A stretch of 64,000 nucleotides of DNA from Mycolicibacterium neoaurum VKM Ac-1815D (GTDB lineage Bacteria; Actinomycetota; Actinomycetes; Mycobacteriales; Mycobacteriaceae). The notes beneath the pieces were generated by a model, which did not search any database, was not told the DNA's origin, and saw only the letters and a program-made list of their open reading frames with translations. Each line of letters opens with the position of its first letter. Position 1 is the first letter of the stretch. This document shows, piece by piece, positions 16,161 through 25,138 of this stretch. The stretch covers positions 3,658,001 through 3,722,000 of the forward strand of contig NC_023036.2 in NCBI RefSeq assembly GCF_000317305.3, read 5' to 3'. The position numbers were made by a program, and so were the translations under genes.

Positions 16161-17308
16161 CACTGTCCTCCCTTGCCCGATCGGGGAACCGTCAGTTCCC
16201 ACTCGGTGCCGCCGCTGGACGGTGTGGTCAGATCCGCGCGGCCGCCGAGTGCGGCCATCCTGCCCTGGATGGACTTGCTCACCCCGACCCGCCCCTCCGC
16301 CGCGGCGGCGGCCAGCCGTCCCTCGGGTATGCCGGGCCCGTCATCGCGGATGCTGACAACCACCTCGTCTCCGAGATCCTCCAGCAGCACGAAGGCCCGC
16401 GCCTGCGGACCGGCATGGCGTTCCACATTGGTCAGCGCGTTGACCACAGCAGCGTCGACCTCGGCGGCCACCGCACTGTCCAGGTACACCGGGGCGGCAG
16501 GCACGCTGACCGACACCCGGTCGGCACCGTGCCTGCGCAGCAGCGCGCCGAGATCGCTCGCCGCTGTCGGCGCGTGAGCGACGAGGGTGTCCTCGGTGCT
16601 GAGCAACCGGCGCAGCGCACGCTCCTGCTCCCCCGCGGCCTCCGCCAGTTCGGCTGTCTCACCACCGATTTCGCGACCGCGTCGGGCCACCATCGCCAAT
16701 ACCTGCAGCACCCCGTCATGCACATGCCTGGACAGTCGTTCCCGCTCGGCCAGCGCCGCACTGAGCCGCGTCGCCCGCTCCAACTCGGCATGTGCCCGGC
16801 GCGCGGTGGTCGCCGCCATCCCGACGGCCAACCCCACCGCCAACTCGATCAGGATGGTGGGGCTGCGCACCAGATCCACCGCGATCGCCCCCTTGAGCGC
16901 CGCGCCGGTACCCATCACGGCCAGACCCATCACCATTCCCGCGGCGGGCCCGGCCAGGATCGCCGCCGAGACCACCGCGTTGGTCGCCCACAGCGTCGTC
17001 GGCCACGACTGGTTGTCCAGCACCCACTGCTCGGAGGCGACCAACCAGGTGGACCCCATGAACGCGAGCACGACCGCGGCCTCACCGATCACCCAGGTGC
17101 GGCACCTGCCGAATCCGCCGAGATAGGCCACACCGCACGCAATGGTCCACGCCGTCAACACACCGAACAACACCCAGCTCAATGCAGGCCGGTCCAGTTC
17201 GTGGTACTTGGAAACCTGGAAATAAAGCGCATAGCTCCAGCTGAGCAGCCGGAACACCTGCGCGGCCCGCCACAGCGGGGCGACCGGGTCCACCGTCGCC
17301 GCGTTCAT
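16160..17308 (-). CDS. MacS-family sensor histidine kinase
   Basis: 382 residues. The first about 165 residues contain five to six membrane segments without a large external domain, as in the DUF5931/MacS type of actinobacterial kinase that probably senses the membrane itself. HisKA_3 phosphoacceptor H197 lies in RHVHDGVLQ, followed by an HATPase with NALTNVERHA and DDGPGIP. Only 5 bp separate it from the preceding ABC ATPase gene, so it is probably co-transcribed with the amino acid transporter. Confidence 0.82.
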   Translation of the reverse strand: MNAATVDPVAPLWRAAQVFRLLSWSYALYFQVSKYHELDRPALSWVLFGVLTAWTIACGVAYLGGFGRCRTWVIGEAAVVLAFMGSTWLVASEQWVLDNQSWPTTLWATNAVVSAAILAGPAAGMVMGLAVMGTGAALKGAIAVDLVRSPTILIELAVGLAVGMAATTARRAHAELERATRLSAALAERERLSRHVHDGVLQVLAMVARRGREIGGETAELAEAAGEQERALRRLLSTEDTLVAHAPTAASDLGALLRRHGADRVSVSVPAAPVYLDSAVAAEVDAAVVNALTNVERHAGPQARAFVLLEDLGDEVVVSIRDDGPGIPEGRLAAAAAEGRVGVSKSIQGRMAALGGRADLTTPSSGGTEWELTVPRSGKGGQ

Positions 17309-17313
17309 CGGGG

Positions 17314-18096
17314 CTACATCACCTTGGACAGGAAGGCCTTCGTGCGCTCGTGCTGCGGATTGCTCATGACCTCGGTCGGCTTGCCGCGCTCGACGACCAC
17401 ACCGGCATCCATGAAGACCAGCTCGTCGGCGACCTCGCGGGCGAAGCCCATCTCATGGGTCACCACCAGCATGGTCATCCCCTCGGAGGCGAGCTTCTTC
17501 ATCACCGAGAGCACCTCCCCGACCAGTTCGGGATCCAGTGCCGAGGTGGGCTCGTCGAAGAGCATCAGCTTGGGACTCATGGCCAGCGCACGCGCGATCG
17601 CGACCCGCTGCTGCTGACCACCGGAGAGCTGGGCCGGGTAGGCGCCGGCCTTGTCGGCCAGGCCGACCTGGTTGAGCAGATCCATCGCCCGCTCGGTGGC
17701 CTGCTTCTTGTTCTGCCCCTTGACCTGGGTGGGGGCCTCGACCACGTTGCCCAGCGCGGTGCGGTGCGGGAACAGGTTGAAATGCTGGAAGACCATGCCG
17801 ACGTCACGACGCTGGCGGGCCACATCGCGGGGCTTCATCTCGTACAACTTGCCGCCGCGCTCCTGATAGCCGACGAGGGCACCGTCGACGTAGAGCCGGC
17901 CGGCGCTGACGGTTTCCAGGTGGTTGATGCAGCGTAGGAATGTCGACTTACCGGAGCCCGACGGCCCGACCAGGACCAGCACCTGGCCCTTCTGCACCTC
18001 CAGAGTGATGCCCTTGAGCACCTTGAGGGCGCCGAAGTCCTTGCAGACGAGTTCGGCCTTGACCATGGGCTGTGCTGATTCGTTCACCGGCGACAC
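17314..18096 (-). CDS. polar amino acid ABC transporter ATPase (GlnQ type)
   Basis: 260 residues. Walker A GPSGSGKST, signature LSGGQQQRV, Walker B LMLFDEPTSALDPE and the H-loop VVTHEMGFAREV are all of the PAAT (GlnQ/HisP) subfamily. The Q-loop is VFQHFNLFPH. An insert around residues 70-85 (YQERGGKLYEM) is typical of some actinobacterial members. The GTG start 18096 nearly abuts the permease stop; ATG 18066 is an alternative. Confidence 0.88.
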   Translation of the reverse strand: MSPVNESAQPMVKAELVCKDFGALKVLKGITLEVQKGQVLVLVGPSGSGKSTFLRCINHLETVSAGRLYVDGALVGYQERGGKLYEMKPRDVARQRRDVGMVFQHFNLFPHRTALGNVVEAPTQVKGQNKKQATERAMDLLNQVGLADKAGAYPAQLSGGQQQRVAIARALAMSPKLMLFDEPTSALDPELVGEVLSVMKKLASEGMTMLVVTHEMGFAREVADELVFMDAGVVVERGKPTEVMSNPQHERTKAFLSKVM

Positions 18097-18098
18097 TC

Positions 18099-19025
18099 TC
18101 AGGCACCCGTGCCCATCTGCGCCTTGGCCAGCGCCTCGAGTTGTTTGGGACTGAGCTTGCGCGACGCTCCCCTGGAGAAGTAGCGCTCCAGGTAGAACTG
18201 GCCGACCATCAGAACGCTGGTGATGATCAGATACCAGGTCGCGGCGACCAGCAGCAGGGGTACCGGTTCGAAGATCCGGGCGGCGATCTCGCGGGTCGCG
18301 ATGCTGTACAGGTCGAACGCATACGGCACCGCGGTCACCAGCGATGTCGTCTTCAGCAGACTGATGACCTCGTTACCGGTCGGCGGGATGATCACCCGCA
18401 TCGCCTGTGGCAACACGGTGCGCCGCATCGCCAGACCCCAGGACATCCCCAGCGCGGTCGATGCCTCCAGCTGGCCCTCGGGCACCGAGGTGATGCCCGC
18501 GCGGACGATCTCCGCCATATAGGCCGCCTCGTTGAGGGCGAGGCCGATCACGGCCAGCGCGAACGGGAACGACAGGTTCTGCAGGTCGATATGGAAGAAG
18601 GTCGGCCCGAAGGGCACCCCGAGCTGGATCTTCTGGTAGATCGTGGGCATCAGGCCCCAGAACGCCAGCTGCACGTACACCGGGGTGCCGCGGAAGACCC
18701 AGAGGAACACCCAGGCGACCGAACTGAGCACGGCGTTGTCGGACAACCGCATGATCGTCAGGATGACGCCGAGCACGATGCCGATGACCATCGAATAGAC
18801 GGTCAGCTGCAAGGTGTTGGCGACACCCAGCAGGATCCGCTCGTTGAACAGGTATTTCGTGAACGTCGACCAGCCGTAGGCCGGGTTGGTGGCCGCACCG
18901 TAGAGGAAGAGGCCGACCACGACGATGATGACGGCCGCCGCCACCCACCGCCACGGATGACGCAGCGGTACTGCGTCGATCGCTTCGGGCGAGTTGGACG
19001 GTGGCGGCGAGCCGGCATCACTCAT
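18099..19025 (-). CDS. polar amino acid ABC transporter permease
   Basis: 308 residues with an N-terminal cytoplasmic stretch rich in Pro and Ser, then a HisMQ-type permease. The EAA loop reads EASTALGMSWGLAMRRTVLPQAMRVIIPP (key residues E-A-x3-LG then P-Q-A), which contacts the ATPase. A single permease gene is present, so the transporter would work as a permease homodimer. It sits between the binding protein and ATPase genes. Confidence 0.85.
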   Translation of the reverse strand: MSDAGSPPPSNSPEAIDAVPLRHPWRWVAAAVIIVVVGLFLYGAATNPAYGWSTFTKYLFNERILLGVANTLQLTVYSMVIGIVLGVILTIMRLSDNAVLSSVAWVFLWVFRGTPVYVQLAFWGLMPTIYQKIQLGVPFGPTFFHIDLQNLSFPFALAVIGLALNEAAYMAEIVRAGITSVPEGQLEASTALGMSWGLAMRRTVLPQAMRVIIPPTGNEVISLLKTTSLVTAVPYAFDLYSIATREIAARIFEPVPLLLVAATWYLIITSVLMVGQFYLERYFSRGASRKLSPKQLEALAKAQMGTGA

Positions 19026-19054
19026 GTGTGTCGATATCCCTGTGTGTCGATATC
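19025..19054. repeat. 16-bp tandem duplication between binding protein and permease
   Basis: TGTGTGTCGATATC occurs at 19025-19038 and again at 19041-19054, filling the 30-bp gap between two operon genes. It looks like a recent duplication of the spacer. Confidence 0.6.
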
Positions 19055-19055
19055 G

Positions 19056-19973
19056 CTAGGAGACCGCGCCGTTGATGACCGGCTTGTCGATCATCCCCTC
19101 CTCAAGACCCCAGTTCGCGGCGATCTCCTTGTACTTGCCGTTCTCGATGAGGTGCTCCAGGGCCTGCAGCAGCGACTGCGCCAGCGGCGAACCCTTCTCC
19201 ACCGGCCAGCCGTAGGGCGCCGAATCGAACGTCTCGCCGGCCTGCTCCAGCTTTCCGTTGGTCTGCTTGATGGCGTACAGCGTCACCGGCGAGTCCGCCG
19301 ACATGGCGTCGGCCTGGCCGAGCACCACCGCGTTGGTGGCGGCGTCCTGGCTGTCGAACGGGATGATGTCGATGGCCGGCTTGCCCTCGTCGGTGCACTT
19401 CTTGCTGCGCGCGGGCAACTCGTCGGTCTCCTGGACGGTGGTCGCCTGGACGGCGACCTTCTTGCCGCAGGCATCCTCCGGATTGATCGAGCCACCGGCG
19501 GGCTGGGCCCACAGCGTGCCCGCCGAGAAGTAGGTGACGAAGTCGACCTGCTGCTCGCGCTCCTTGCTGTCGGTGAACGAGGACATGCCGACGTTGAACG
19601 TGCCGCCCTGGATCGACGGAATGATCTTCGCGAAGTCGGCCTCGCGGTATTCGGGCTCCAGCCCGAGCGTCCCGGCGACGGCGTTCATCAGGTCCACGTC
19701 GAACCCGACGATCTTGCCGGACTCGTCCTTGAACTCGTTCGGTGCGTAGGGGATGTTGACGCCGACGATCAGCTTCCCGGACGCCTTGATGGCCTCGGGG
19801 ACGGTGTTGGCGATCGCCTCCACCTTCTCGGCCGGAGCGGCCGCCGTCGGGGACTCTTGCCCACCACTCGGTTCCGAGCTCGAACACCCCGACAGCGCCA
19901 GCGCGCCGGTCGCAGCGAACACGGCGGCGTAGCGCCAGAGCCTGGTCCGGCGCTCTTGGATTCCACCCAACAC
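19056..19973 (-). CDS. polar amino acid ABC transporter substrate-binding lipoprotein
   Basis: 305 residues with a GTG start. The signal peptide ends in the lipobox LALSGC at about residues 25-30. The rest is a type II periplasmic binding domain: KLIVGVNIPYAPNEF, then VGFDVDLMNAVAGTLG, typical of SBP_bac_3 proteins for polar amino acids. First gene of a run that continues through permease, ATPase, sensor kinase, regulator, DUF2339 and dps2. Two GTAAC half-sites spaced 22 bp lie about 100 bp upstream. Confidence 0.85.
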   Translation of the reverse strand: MLGGIQERRTRLWRYAAVFAATGALALSGCSSSEPSGGQESPTAAAPAEKVEAIANTVPEAIKASGKLIVGVNIPYAPNEFKDESGKIVGFDVDLMNAVAGTLGLEPEYREADFAKIIPSIQGGTFNVGMSSFTDSKEREQQVDFVTYFSAGTLWAQPAGGSINPEDACGKKVAVQATTVQETDELPARSKKCTDEGKPAIDIIPFDSQDAATNAVVLGQADAMSADSPVTLYAIKQTNGKLEQAGETFDSAPYGWPVEKGSPLAQSLLQALEHLIENGKYKEIAANWGLEEGMIDKPVINGAVS

Positions 19974-20220
19974 GGTGTGCCTCTACTTTCTGTTGCCGAG
20001 CCGTCACGGTCTGGTCCGTCGACAGCTCCAGCCGAAGACGTTAACGACCGATGATCCGGCGCGCAGCGCCGGTAACGGAACAGTAGTGGAGCCGTAACGT
20101 GCGAGTCGGCCGAACGCCGATCTGACTCGCGCGATGGCCGGGGCCGAACTGCCCGAGAAACGCCGACTACCTGGCGACAATGCCCGGCGGCACGGTCATC
20201 CCGTGTGCGACACTCACCAC

Positions 20221-20874
20221 ATGCAAACCCCTGCTCCCCCAAGCCTGTTGCAGCACCTGTGGAAGTCGACGCTGATCTCAGGTGTGTTGGCGGCCGCCCT
20301 CGGTATCGCGGTGGTGGCCTGGCCAGGGATCTCGGTCCTGATCGCCGCCATCTTCTTCGGCGCGTACCTGCTGGTGACCGGCATCGCGCAGGTCGTGTTC
20401 GCGTTCAGCCTCGACGTCTCGGCCGGTGGCCGGGTGCTGCTGTTCATCAGCGGTGCCGCCTCGGTGGTGCTCGCGGTGCTGGCGTTCCGCCAGCTGGGCA
20501 GCGCGGTGCTGCTGCTGGCCATCTGGATCGGTATCGGCTTCATCTTCCGCGGCGTGGCGACGGCGGTCTCGGCGATCAGCGATCCCACCCTGCCCGCACG
20601 CGGCTGGAACATCTTCCTCGGCGTCATCAGCCTGATCGCCGGCATCGTGGTGCTGGCCGCACCGTTCGAGTCGATCGGCACACTGGCCCTGGTCACGGGC
20701 ATCTGGCTGATCGTCATCGGCGTGATGGAGGTGGTGACCGCGCTGGGCATCCGCTCGGCCTGGAACAAGCGGGACTCCGTCCACGAGACACCGGCCGCAC
20801 CCGCACCGGCCACCGAGACCGTGGCCGCCGAACCGACAGCGCCGGCCGCGCCGACGGATCCACCGACCAGCTGA
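20221..20874 (+). CDS. DUF308 / HdeD-like membrane protein
   Basis: 217 residues from ATG 20221, with six hydrophobic segments in three pairs (for example GVLAAALGIAVVAWPGISVL and LGVISLIAGIVVLAAPFESI), the DUF308/HdeD repeat. HdeD is linked to acid resistance in Escherichia coli, but the function in mycobacteria is not known. A Pro-Ala-rich tail of about 40 residues ends the protein. It is 100 bp upstream of cydA on the same strand. Confidence 0.72.
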   Translation: MQTPAPPSLLQHLWKSTLISGVLAAALGIAVVAWPGISVLIAAIFFGAYLLVTGIAQVVFAFSLDVSAGGRVLLFISGAASVVLAVLAFRQLGSAVLLLAIWIGIGFIFRGVATAVSAISDPTLPARGWNIFLGVISLIAGIVVLAAPFESIGTLALVTGIWLIVIGVMEVVTALGIRSAWNKRDSVHETPAAPAPATETVAAEPTAPAAPTDPPTS

Positions 20875-20974
20875 GTAATCCGCACCACGATTACGCGCGG
20901 CGGGACCATCGACCTACTACACTCTGTCGTAGTCGAGCAAGGGAGCTCGACCCACAGCCGAGAAGTTGGTGCCC

Positions 20975-22423
20975 ATGGAAGCGCTCGATGTCGCACGGTG
21001 GCAGTTCGGGATCACCACCGTCTATCACTTCATCTTCGTGCCGCTCACCATCGGTCTCGCGCCGCTGATCGCGGTGTTCCAGACCATCTGGGTCGTCACC
21101 GACAACACCGCGTGGTATCGACTCACCCGGTTCTTCGGCAAGCTCTTCCTGATCAACTTCGCCCTCGGCGTGGCCACCGGCATTGTGCAGGAATTCCAGT
21201 TCGGGATGAACTGGAGCGAGTACTCCCGATTCGTCGGTGACGTCTTCGGTGCCCCACTGGCGATGGAGGGGCTGGTCGCCTTCTTCTTCGAATCGACGTT
21301 CCTGGGGCTGTGGATCTTCGGCTGGACCAGGCTGCCCAAGCTCGTACACCTGGCCTGCATCTGGATCGTCGCCTTCGCGGTCAACGCGTCTGCCTACTTC
21401 ATCATTGCCGCGAACTCGTTCATGCAGCATCCGGTCGGCGCGCGCTACAACCCCGAGACCGGGCGCGCCGAACTGACCAGCATCACCGAGCTGTTCACCA
21501 ACAACACCGCGCTCGCGGCCTTCCCGCACGCCGTCGCCGGTGCGTTCCTGGTCGCAGGCACCTTCGTCGCGGGCGTCTGCGCCTGGTGGATGGTGCGCAA
21601 TCCCGACGGTCCCGACGCACGCACCATGCATCGCCCCGCCGCGATCCTCGGCTGCCTGATCGCCTTCGCCTCCGCGGCCGCGCTGACCTACACCGGTGAT
21701 GTGCAGGGCAAGCTGATGTTCCAGCAGCAACCCATGAAGATGGCCTCGGCGGAATCGTTGTGTCACACCGAAACCGACCCGAACTTCTCCGTTCTCACCG
21801 TCGGAACCCACAACAACTGCGACAGCGTCATCCACCTGATCGAAGTGCCCTACGTGCTGCCGTTCCTGGCCGAGGGCACGTTCAGCGGCGTGGAACTGCA
21901 GGGCGTGCAGGACCTGCAGGCCGCCTACGAGCAGAAGTTCGGGCCCGGTGACTACCGGCCCAACCTGTTCGTCACCTACTGGTCATTCCGCGCCATGATC
22001 GGTTTCCTCGCAGTCCCGATGCTGTTCGCGCTGACCGCGTTGTGGCTCACCCGCGGCGGCAGGGTCCCCCACCAACGTTGGTTCGGCACGTTCGCGCTAC
22101 TCACCCTGCCCACCCCGTTCCTGGCCAACAGCGCCGGGTGGATCTTCACCGAGATGGGCCGTCAGCCGTGGGTGGTGGCCCCCAATCCAACCGGCGACCC
22201 GGTATTGCGATTGACCGTGTCGCAAGGGGTTTCACACCACTCGGTGGCCACCGTGCTGACCTCACTGATCGTCTTCACGGCGATCTATGCGCTGCTCGCG
22301 GTCATCTGGTTCTGGCTGATCCGCCGTTACGTCGTCGAGGGCCCGCTGGAGCACGACACCGAACCCATCCCGCCGACACCGCCCGGTGAGGACGAGGTCA
22401 AGCCACTCTCGTTCGCGTATTAG
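20975..22423 (+). CDS. cydA: cytochrome bd ubiquinol/menaquinol oxidase subunit I
   Basis: 482 residues from ATG 20975. Haem ligands match the family: H18 (TTVYHF), H185 (AAFPHAVAG) and M394 (FTEMGRQPW); E99 and E107 on the oxygen-site path are present. It has a short-type Q-loop with C263 and C282, whose 19-residue spacing matches the disulphide-forming cysteines reported in the M. tuberculosis enzyme. Together with CydB it oxidises menaquinol and reduces oxygen with high affinity, supporting respiration at low oxygen and under stress. First gene of cydABDC. A TACACT hexamer at 20918-20923 could be its -10 element, without a clear -35. Confidence 0.95.
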   Translation: MEALDVARWQFGITTVYHFIFVPLTIGLAPLIAVFQTIWVVTDNTAWYRLTRFFGKLFLINFALGVATGIVQEFQFGMNWSEYSRFVGDVFGAPLAMEGLVAFFFESTFLGLWIFGWTRLPKLVHLACIWIVAFAVNASAYFIIAANSFMQHPVGARYNPETGRAELTSITELFTNNTALAAFPHAVAGAFLVAGTFVAGVCAWWMVRNPDGPDARTMHRPAAILGCLIAFASAAALTYTGDVQGKLMFQQQPMKMASAESLCHTETDPNFSVLTVGTHNNCDSVIHLIEVPYVLPFLAEGTFSGVELQGVQDLQAAYEQKFGPGDYRPNLFVTYWSFRAMIGFLAVPMLFALTALWLTRGGRVPHQRWFGTFALLTLPTPFLANSAGWIFTEMGRQPWVVAPNPTGDPVLRLTVSQGVSHHSVATVLTSLIVFTAIYALLAVIWFWLIRRYVVEGPLEHDTEPIPPTPPGEDEVKPLSFAY

Positions 22424-22433
22424 GAGGCGTGCC

Positions 22434-23483
22434 ATGGACCTTCAGATCTTCTGGTTCATCACTCTGGCAGTCCTTTTCACGGGCTTCCTGGTGCTGGAGG
22501 GCTTCGACTTCGGCGTCGGCATGCTGATGGCGCCGCTGGGACGTAGTGCGCGGCGGATAGGTGGCGACCCCGACAAACATCGCCGCGCGGTACTGAACAC
22601 CATCGGCCCGGTCTGGGACGGTAACGAGGTATGGCTGATCACCGCGGGCGGTGCGATGTTCGCGGCCTTCCCGGGGATGTACGCGACCATGTTCTCCGGG
22701 CTGTACCTACCGTTGCTGGCCATCCTGCTCTCGATGATCGTGCGCATCTGCGCCATCGAATGGCGGGGCAAGGTCGACGATCCACAGTGGCGACGCTGGG
22801 CCGATATCGGGATCGCCGTCGGTTCCTGGGTGCCCGCCGTGCTGTGGGGTGTCGCCTTCGCGGCTCTGGTGCGCGGCCTGCCGGTCGACGCCGACCATCA
22901 GATCGACCTGGGCTTCGCCGATATCCTCAACCCGTACACACTGCTCGGCGGGCTGTCCACCTGCGGGTTGTTCCTGCTGCACGGGGCGGTGTTCATCACC
23001 CTGAAGACCGAAGGCGCGGTGCGGGCCGACGCCCGGCGCTTCGCCGCCAGGCTGGCCATACCCGTCACGGTGGTGCTGGCCACCTTCGGGTTGTGGACCC
23101 AGTTGTCCTACGGCACCGACTGGACCTGGTTGGTCCTCGGCGTCGCGGTGATCTGCCAGCTCGGGGTGGTGATGCTGGTGCTCAGCGACGGCGGTGACGG
23201 CTGGTCGTTCGCGTTGACCACCGCCGTGGTGATGGCCGTGGTGGTGTTGATCTTCGGCAGCCTGTTCCCGAACCTGATCCCGTCGACGCTGGATCCGGCG
23301 TGGAGCCTGACCATCGAGAACGCCTCGTCCTCGCCGTACACCCTGACCATCATGACCTGGGCGGCGGTGCTGGTGACCCCGCTCGTGCTGATCTATCAGG
23401 GCTGGACGTATTGGGTGTTCCGGCAACGCATCTCGGCTGAGCGCATCCCCGACCCGGCCGGGCTCTCACCGCGTATACCGTGA
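22434..23483 (+). CDS. cydB: cytochrome bd oxidase subunit II
   Basis: 349 residues. The opening FWFITLAVLFTGFLVLEGFDFGVGML and the GPVWDGNEVWLI block are characteristic of CydB. Eight to nine membrane segments are visible. The ribosome binding site AGGAGG overlaps the cydA stop (TAGGAGG) and sits seven bases before ATG 22434, and the stop overlaps cydD (GTGA), so cydA, cydB and cydD are one translational unit. Confidence 0.95.
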   Translation: MDLQIFWFITLAVLFTGFLVLEGFDFGVGMLMAPLGRSARRIGGDPDKHRRAVLNTIGPVWDGNEVWLITAGGAMFAAFPGMYATMFSGLYLPLLAILLSMIVRICAIEWRGKVDDPQWRRWADIGIAVGSWVPAVLWGVAFAALVRGLPVDADHQIDLGFADILNPYTLLGGLSTCGLFLLHGAVFITLKTEGAVRADARRFAARLAIPVTVVLATFGLWTQLSYGTDWTWLVLGVAVICQLGVVMLVLSDGGDGWSFALTTAVVMAVVVLIFGSLFPNLIPSTLDPAWSLTIENASSSPYTLTIMTWAAVLVTPLVLIYQGWTYWVFRQRISAERIPDPAGLSPRIP

Positions 23484-25138
23484 GTTCGACCGCACCGGGA
23501 CTGCCGGAGGCACTTCGCTCGACCCAGGCGGGCATGCGCCGCTATATCGCGGCGATGGTGGCCTACGGCACGGTGATCGCGGCGGCCACCATCGCCGCCG
23601 CCTGGATCCTGGCCCACATCGTGGCCGGTGTCATCACCGAACCGGCCACCCGCAGCCTGGCCCACTGGCGCCTGCACCTGGGGGCGCTGGCGGCCATCTG
23701 GGTGATCCGGGTGGTGGCGCAATGGCTGCAGGCGCGGCTGAGCCAGCGTGCCGCCACGGCGGCGATCGGCGACCTGTCGGCGCGGGTGCTGCGCACGGTG
23801 ACCGAGATGGACCCGCAGCGCAGGCAGCGGGTACTCGACGAGGCCACCGTGGTGGTGACCCGCGGGCTCGACGGTCTGCGGCCGTACTTCACCGGATACC
23901 TACCCACCGTCGCACTGGCCGGAATCCTCACCCCGGCAACCGTTGTCGTCATCGCCGTCGCGGACTGGCAGGCCGCCGCGGTGGTGGCGATCGCCCTGCC
24001 GCTCATCCCGCTGTTCATGGTGCTGATCGGCAAGCTCACCGCCGACCGCTCGGCGGCCGCCCTGGCCGCGATGACGACATTGCAGTCCCGGTTACTTGAC
24101 CTGGTCGCCGGCATTCCCACCCTGCGCGCCCTCGGCCGCGCCGGCGGACCCGCCGACCGTATCGCCACCCTGGCCGCCGCGCACCGGCGCTCGGCGATGC
24201 AGACGCTGCGCATCGCGTTCCTGTCGGCGGCCGTGCTGGAACTCATCGCCACCCTGGGGGTCGCACTGGTGGCGGTCAACGTGGGTCTGCGCCTGGTGTT
24301 CGGCGATATGACACTGGTGGCGGCGCTGACCGCGCTCCTGCTGGCCCCCGAGGTCTTCTGGCCGCTGCGCCGGGTCGGAGTGCAGTTCCATGCCGCCCAG
24401 GACGGCAAGACAGCCGCCGACGCCGCGCTGCACCTGCTCCAGACGCATCCGAGCAGGCCGAACGGAACGCACCACAGCACCGGTGAGCACATCGAGATCG
24501 ACCTGCGCGACCTGACGGTGCGCGGTCGCGACGGTGCCGCCCCGGACGGCCTGTCCGAATCGTTGCGGCCCGGTGCGGTCACCGTGCTCACCGGACCCAA
24601 CGGGGCGGGCAAGAGCACCACCCTGCAGGCCATCCTGGGTCTGCTGGAACCCGACGCCGGGCAGGTTCTCATCGACGGCACCGATCTGGCCGAGATCGAT
24701 CGGCACCAGTGGTGGACCCGCGTGGCCTGGCTACCGCAACGGCCCGCACTGCTACCCGGCACCATACGGGCCAACCTGGAACTGTTCGGACCGCTCGTCG
24801 ACCTCGACGCCGCATGCCGGGCATCGGATTTCGGTTCGGTACTGGCGACACTTCCCGACGGACTGGACACCGTGATCGGCAGGGACGGGACCGGATTGTC
24901 GCTCGGGCAGCGGCAACGGCTGGGGCTGGCGCGCGCGCTGGGATCCTGCGCCCCGGTGCTGCTACTCGACGAGCCGACCGCACATCTGGACGCCGATGCC
25001 GAAATGATTGTCCTGGAATCCATTCGGTCCAGGGCGCGGGCCGGATGCACGGTCGTGGTGGTGGGTCACCGCGCTCCGGTGCTGGGGATCGCCGACCGGG
25101 TCGTGCCGCTGGGAGGTGCCGTCGATGTCCATCCGTGA
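23480..25138 (+). CDS. cydD: CydD subunit of the cytochrome bd assembly ABC transporter
   Basis: 552 residues with a GTG start overlapping the cydB stop. Six membrane segments (about residues 20-300) are followed by a nucleotide-binding domain with Walker A GPNGAGKST, Q-loop WLPQRPALLPG, signature LSLGQRQRL and Walker B VLLLDEPTAHLD. The heterodimer CydDC is needed for cytochrome bd assembly through haem or thiol export to the periplasm. The signature is LSLGQ rather than LSGGQ, a common CydD variation. Confidence 0.92.
   Translation: MSSTAPGLPEALRSTQAGMRRYIAAMVAYGTVIAAATIAAAWILAHIVAGVITEPATRSLAHWRLHLGALAAIWVIRVVAQWLQARLSQRAATAAIGDLSARVLRTVTEMDPQRRQRVLDEATVVVTRGLDGLRPYFTGYLPTVALAGILTPATVVVIAVADWQAAAVVAIALPLIPLFMVLIGKLTADRSAAALAAMTTLQSRLLDLVAGIPTLRALGRAGGPADRIATLAAAHRRSAMQTLRIAFLSAAVLELIATLGVALVAVNVGLRLVFGDMTLVAALTALLLAPEVFWPLRRVGVQFHAAQDGKTAADAALHLLQTHPSRPNGTHHSTGEHIEIDLRDLTVRGRDGAAPDGLSESLRPGAVTVLTGPNGAGKSTTLQAILGLLEPDAGQVLIDGTDLAEIDRHQWWTRVAWLPQRPALLPGTIRANLELFGPLVDLDAACRASDFGSVLATLPDGLDTVIGRDGTGLSLGQRQRLGLARALGSCAPVLLLDEPTAHLDADAEMIVLESIRSRARAGCTVVVVGHRAPVLGIADRVVPLGGAVDVHP

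Noticed and set aside
18072..20054. 660-codon open frame antisense to the amino acid ABC genes
   Set aside because: It crosses three well-supported genes and their spacers and has shadow composition.
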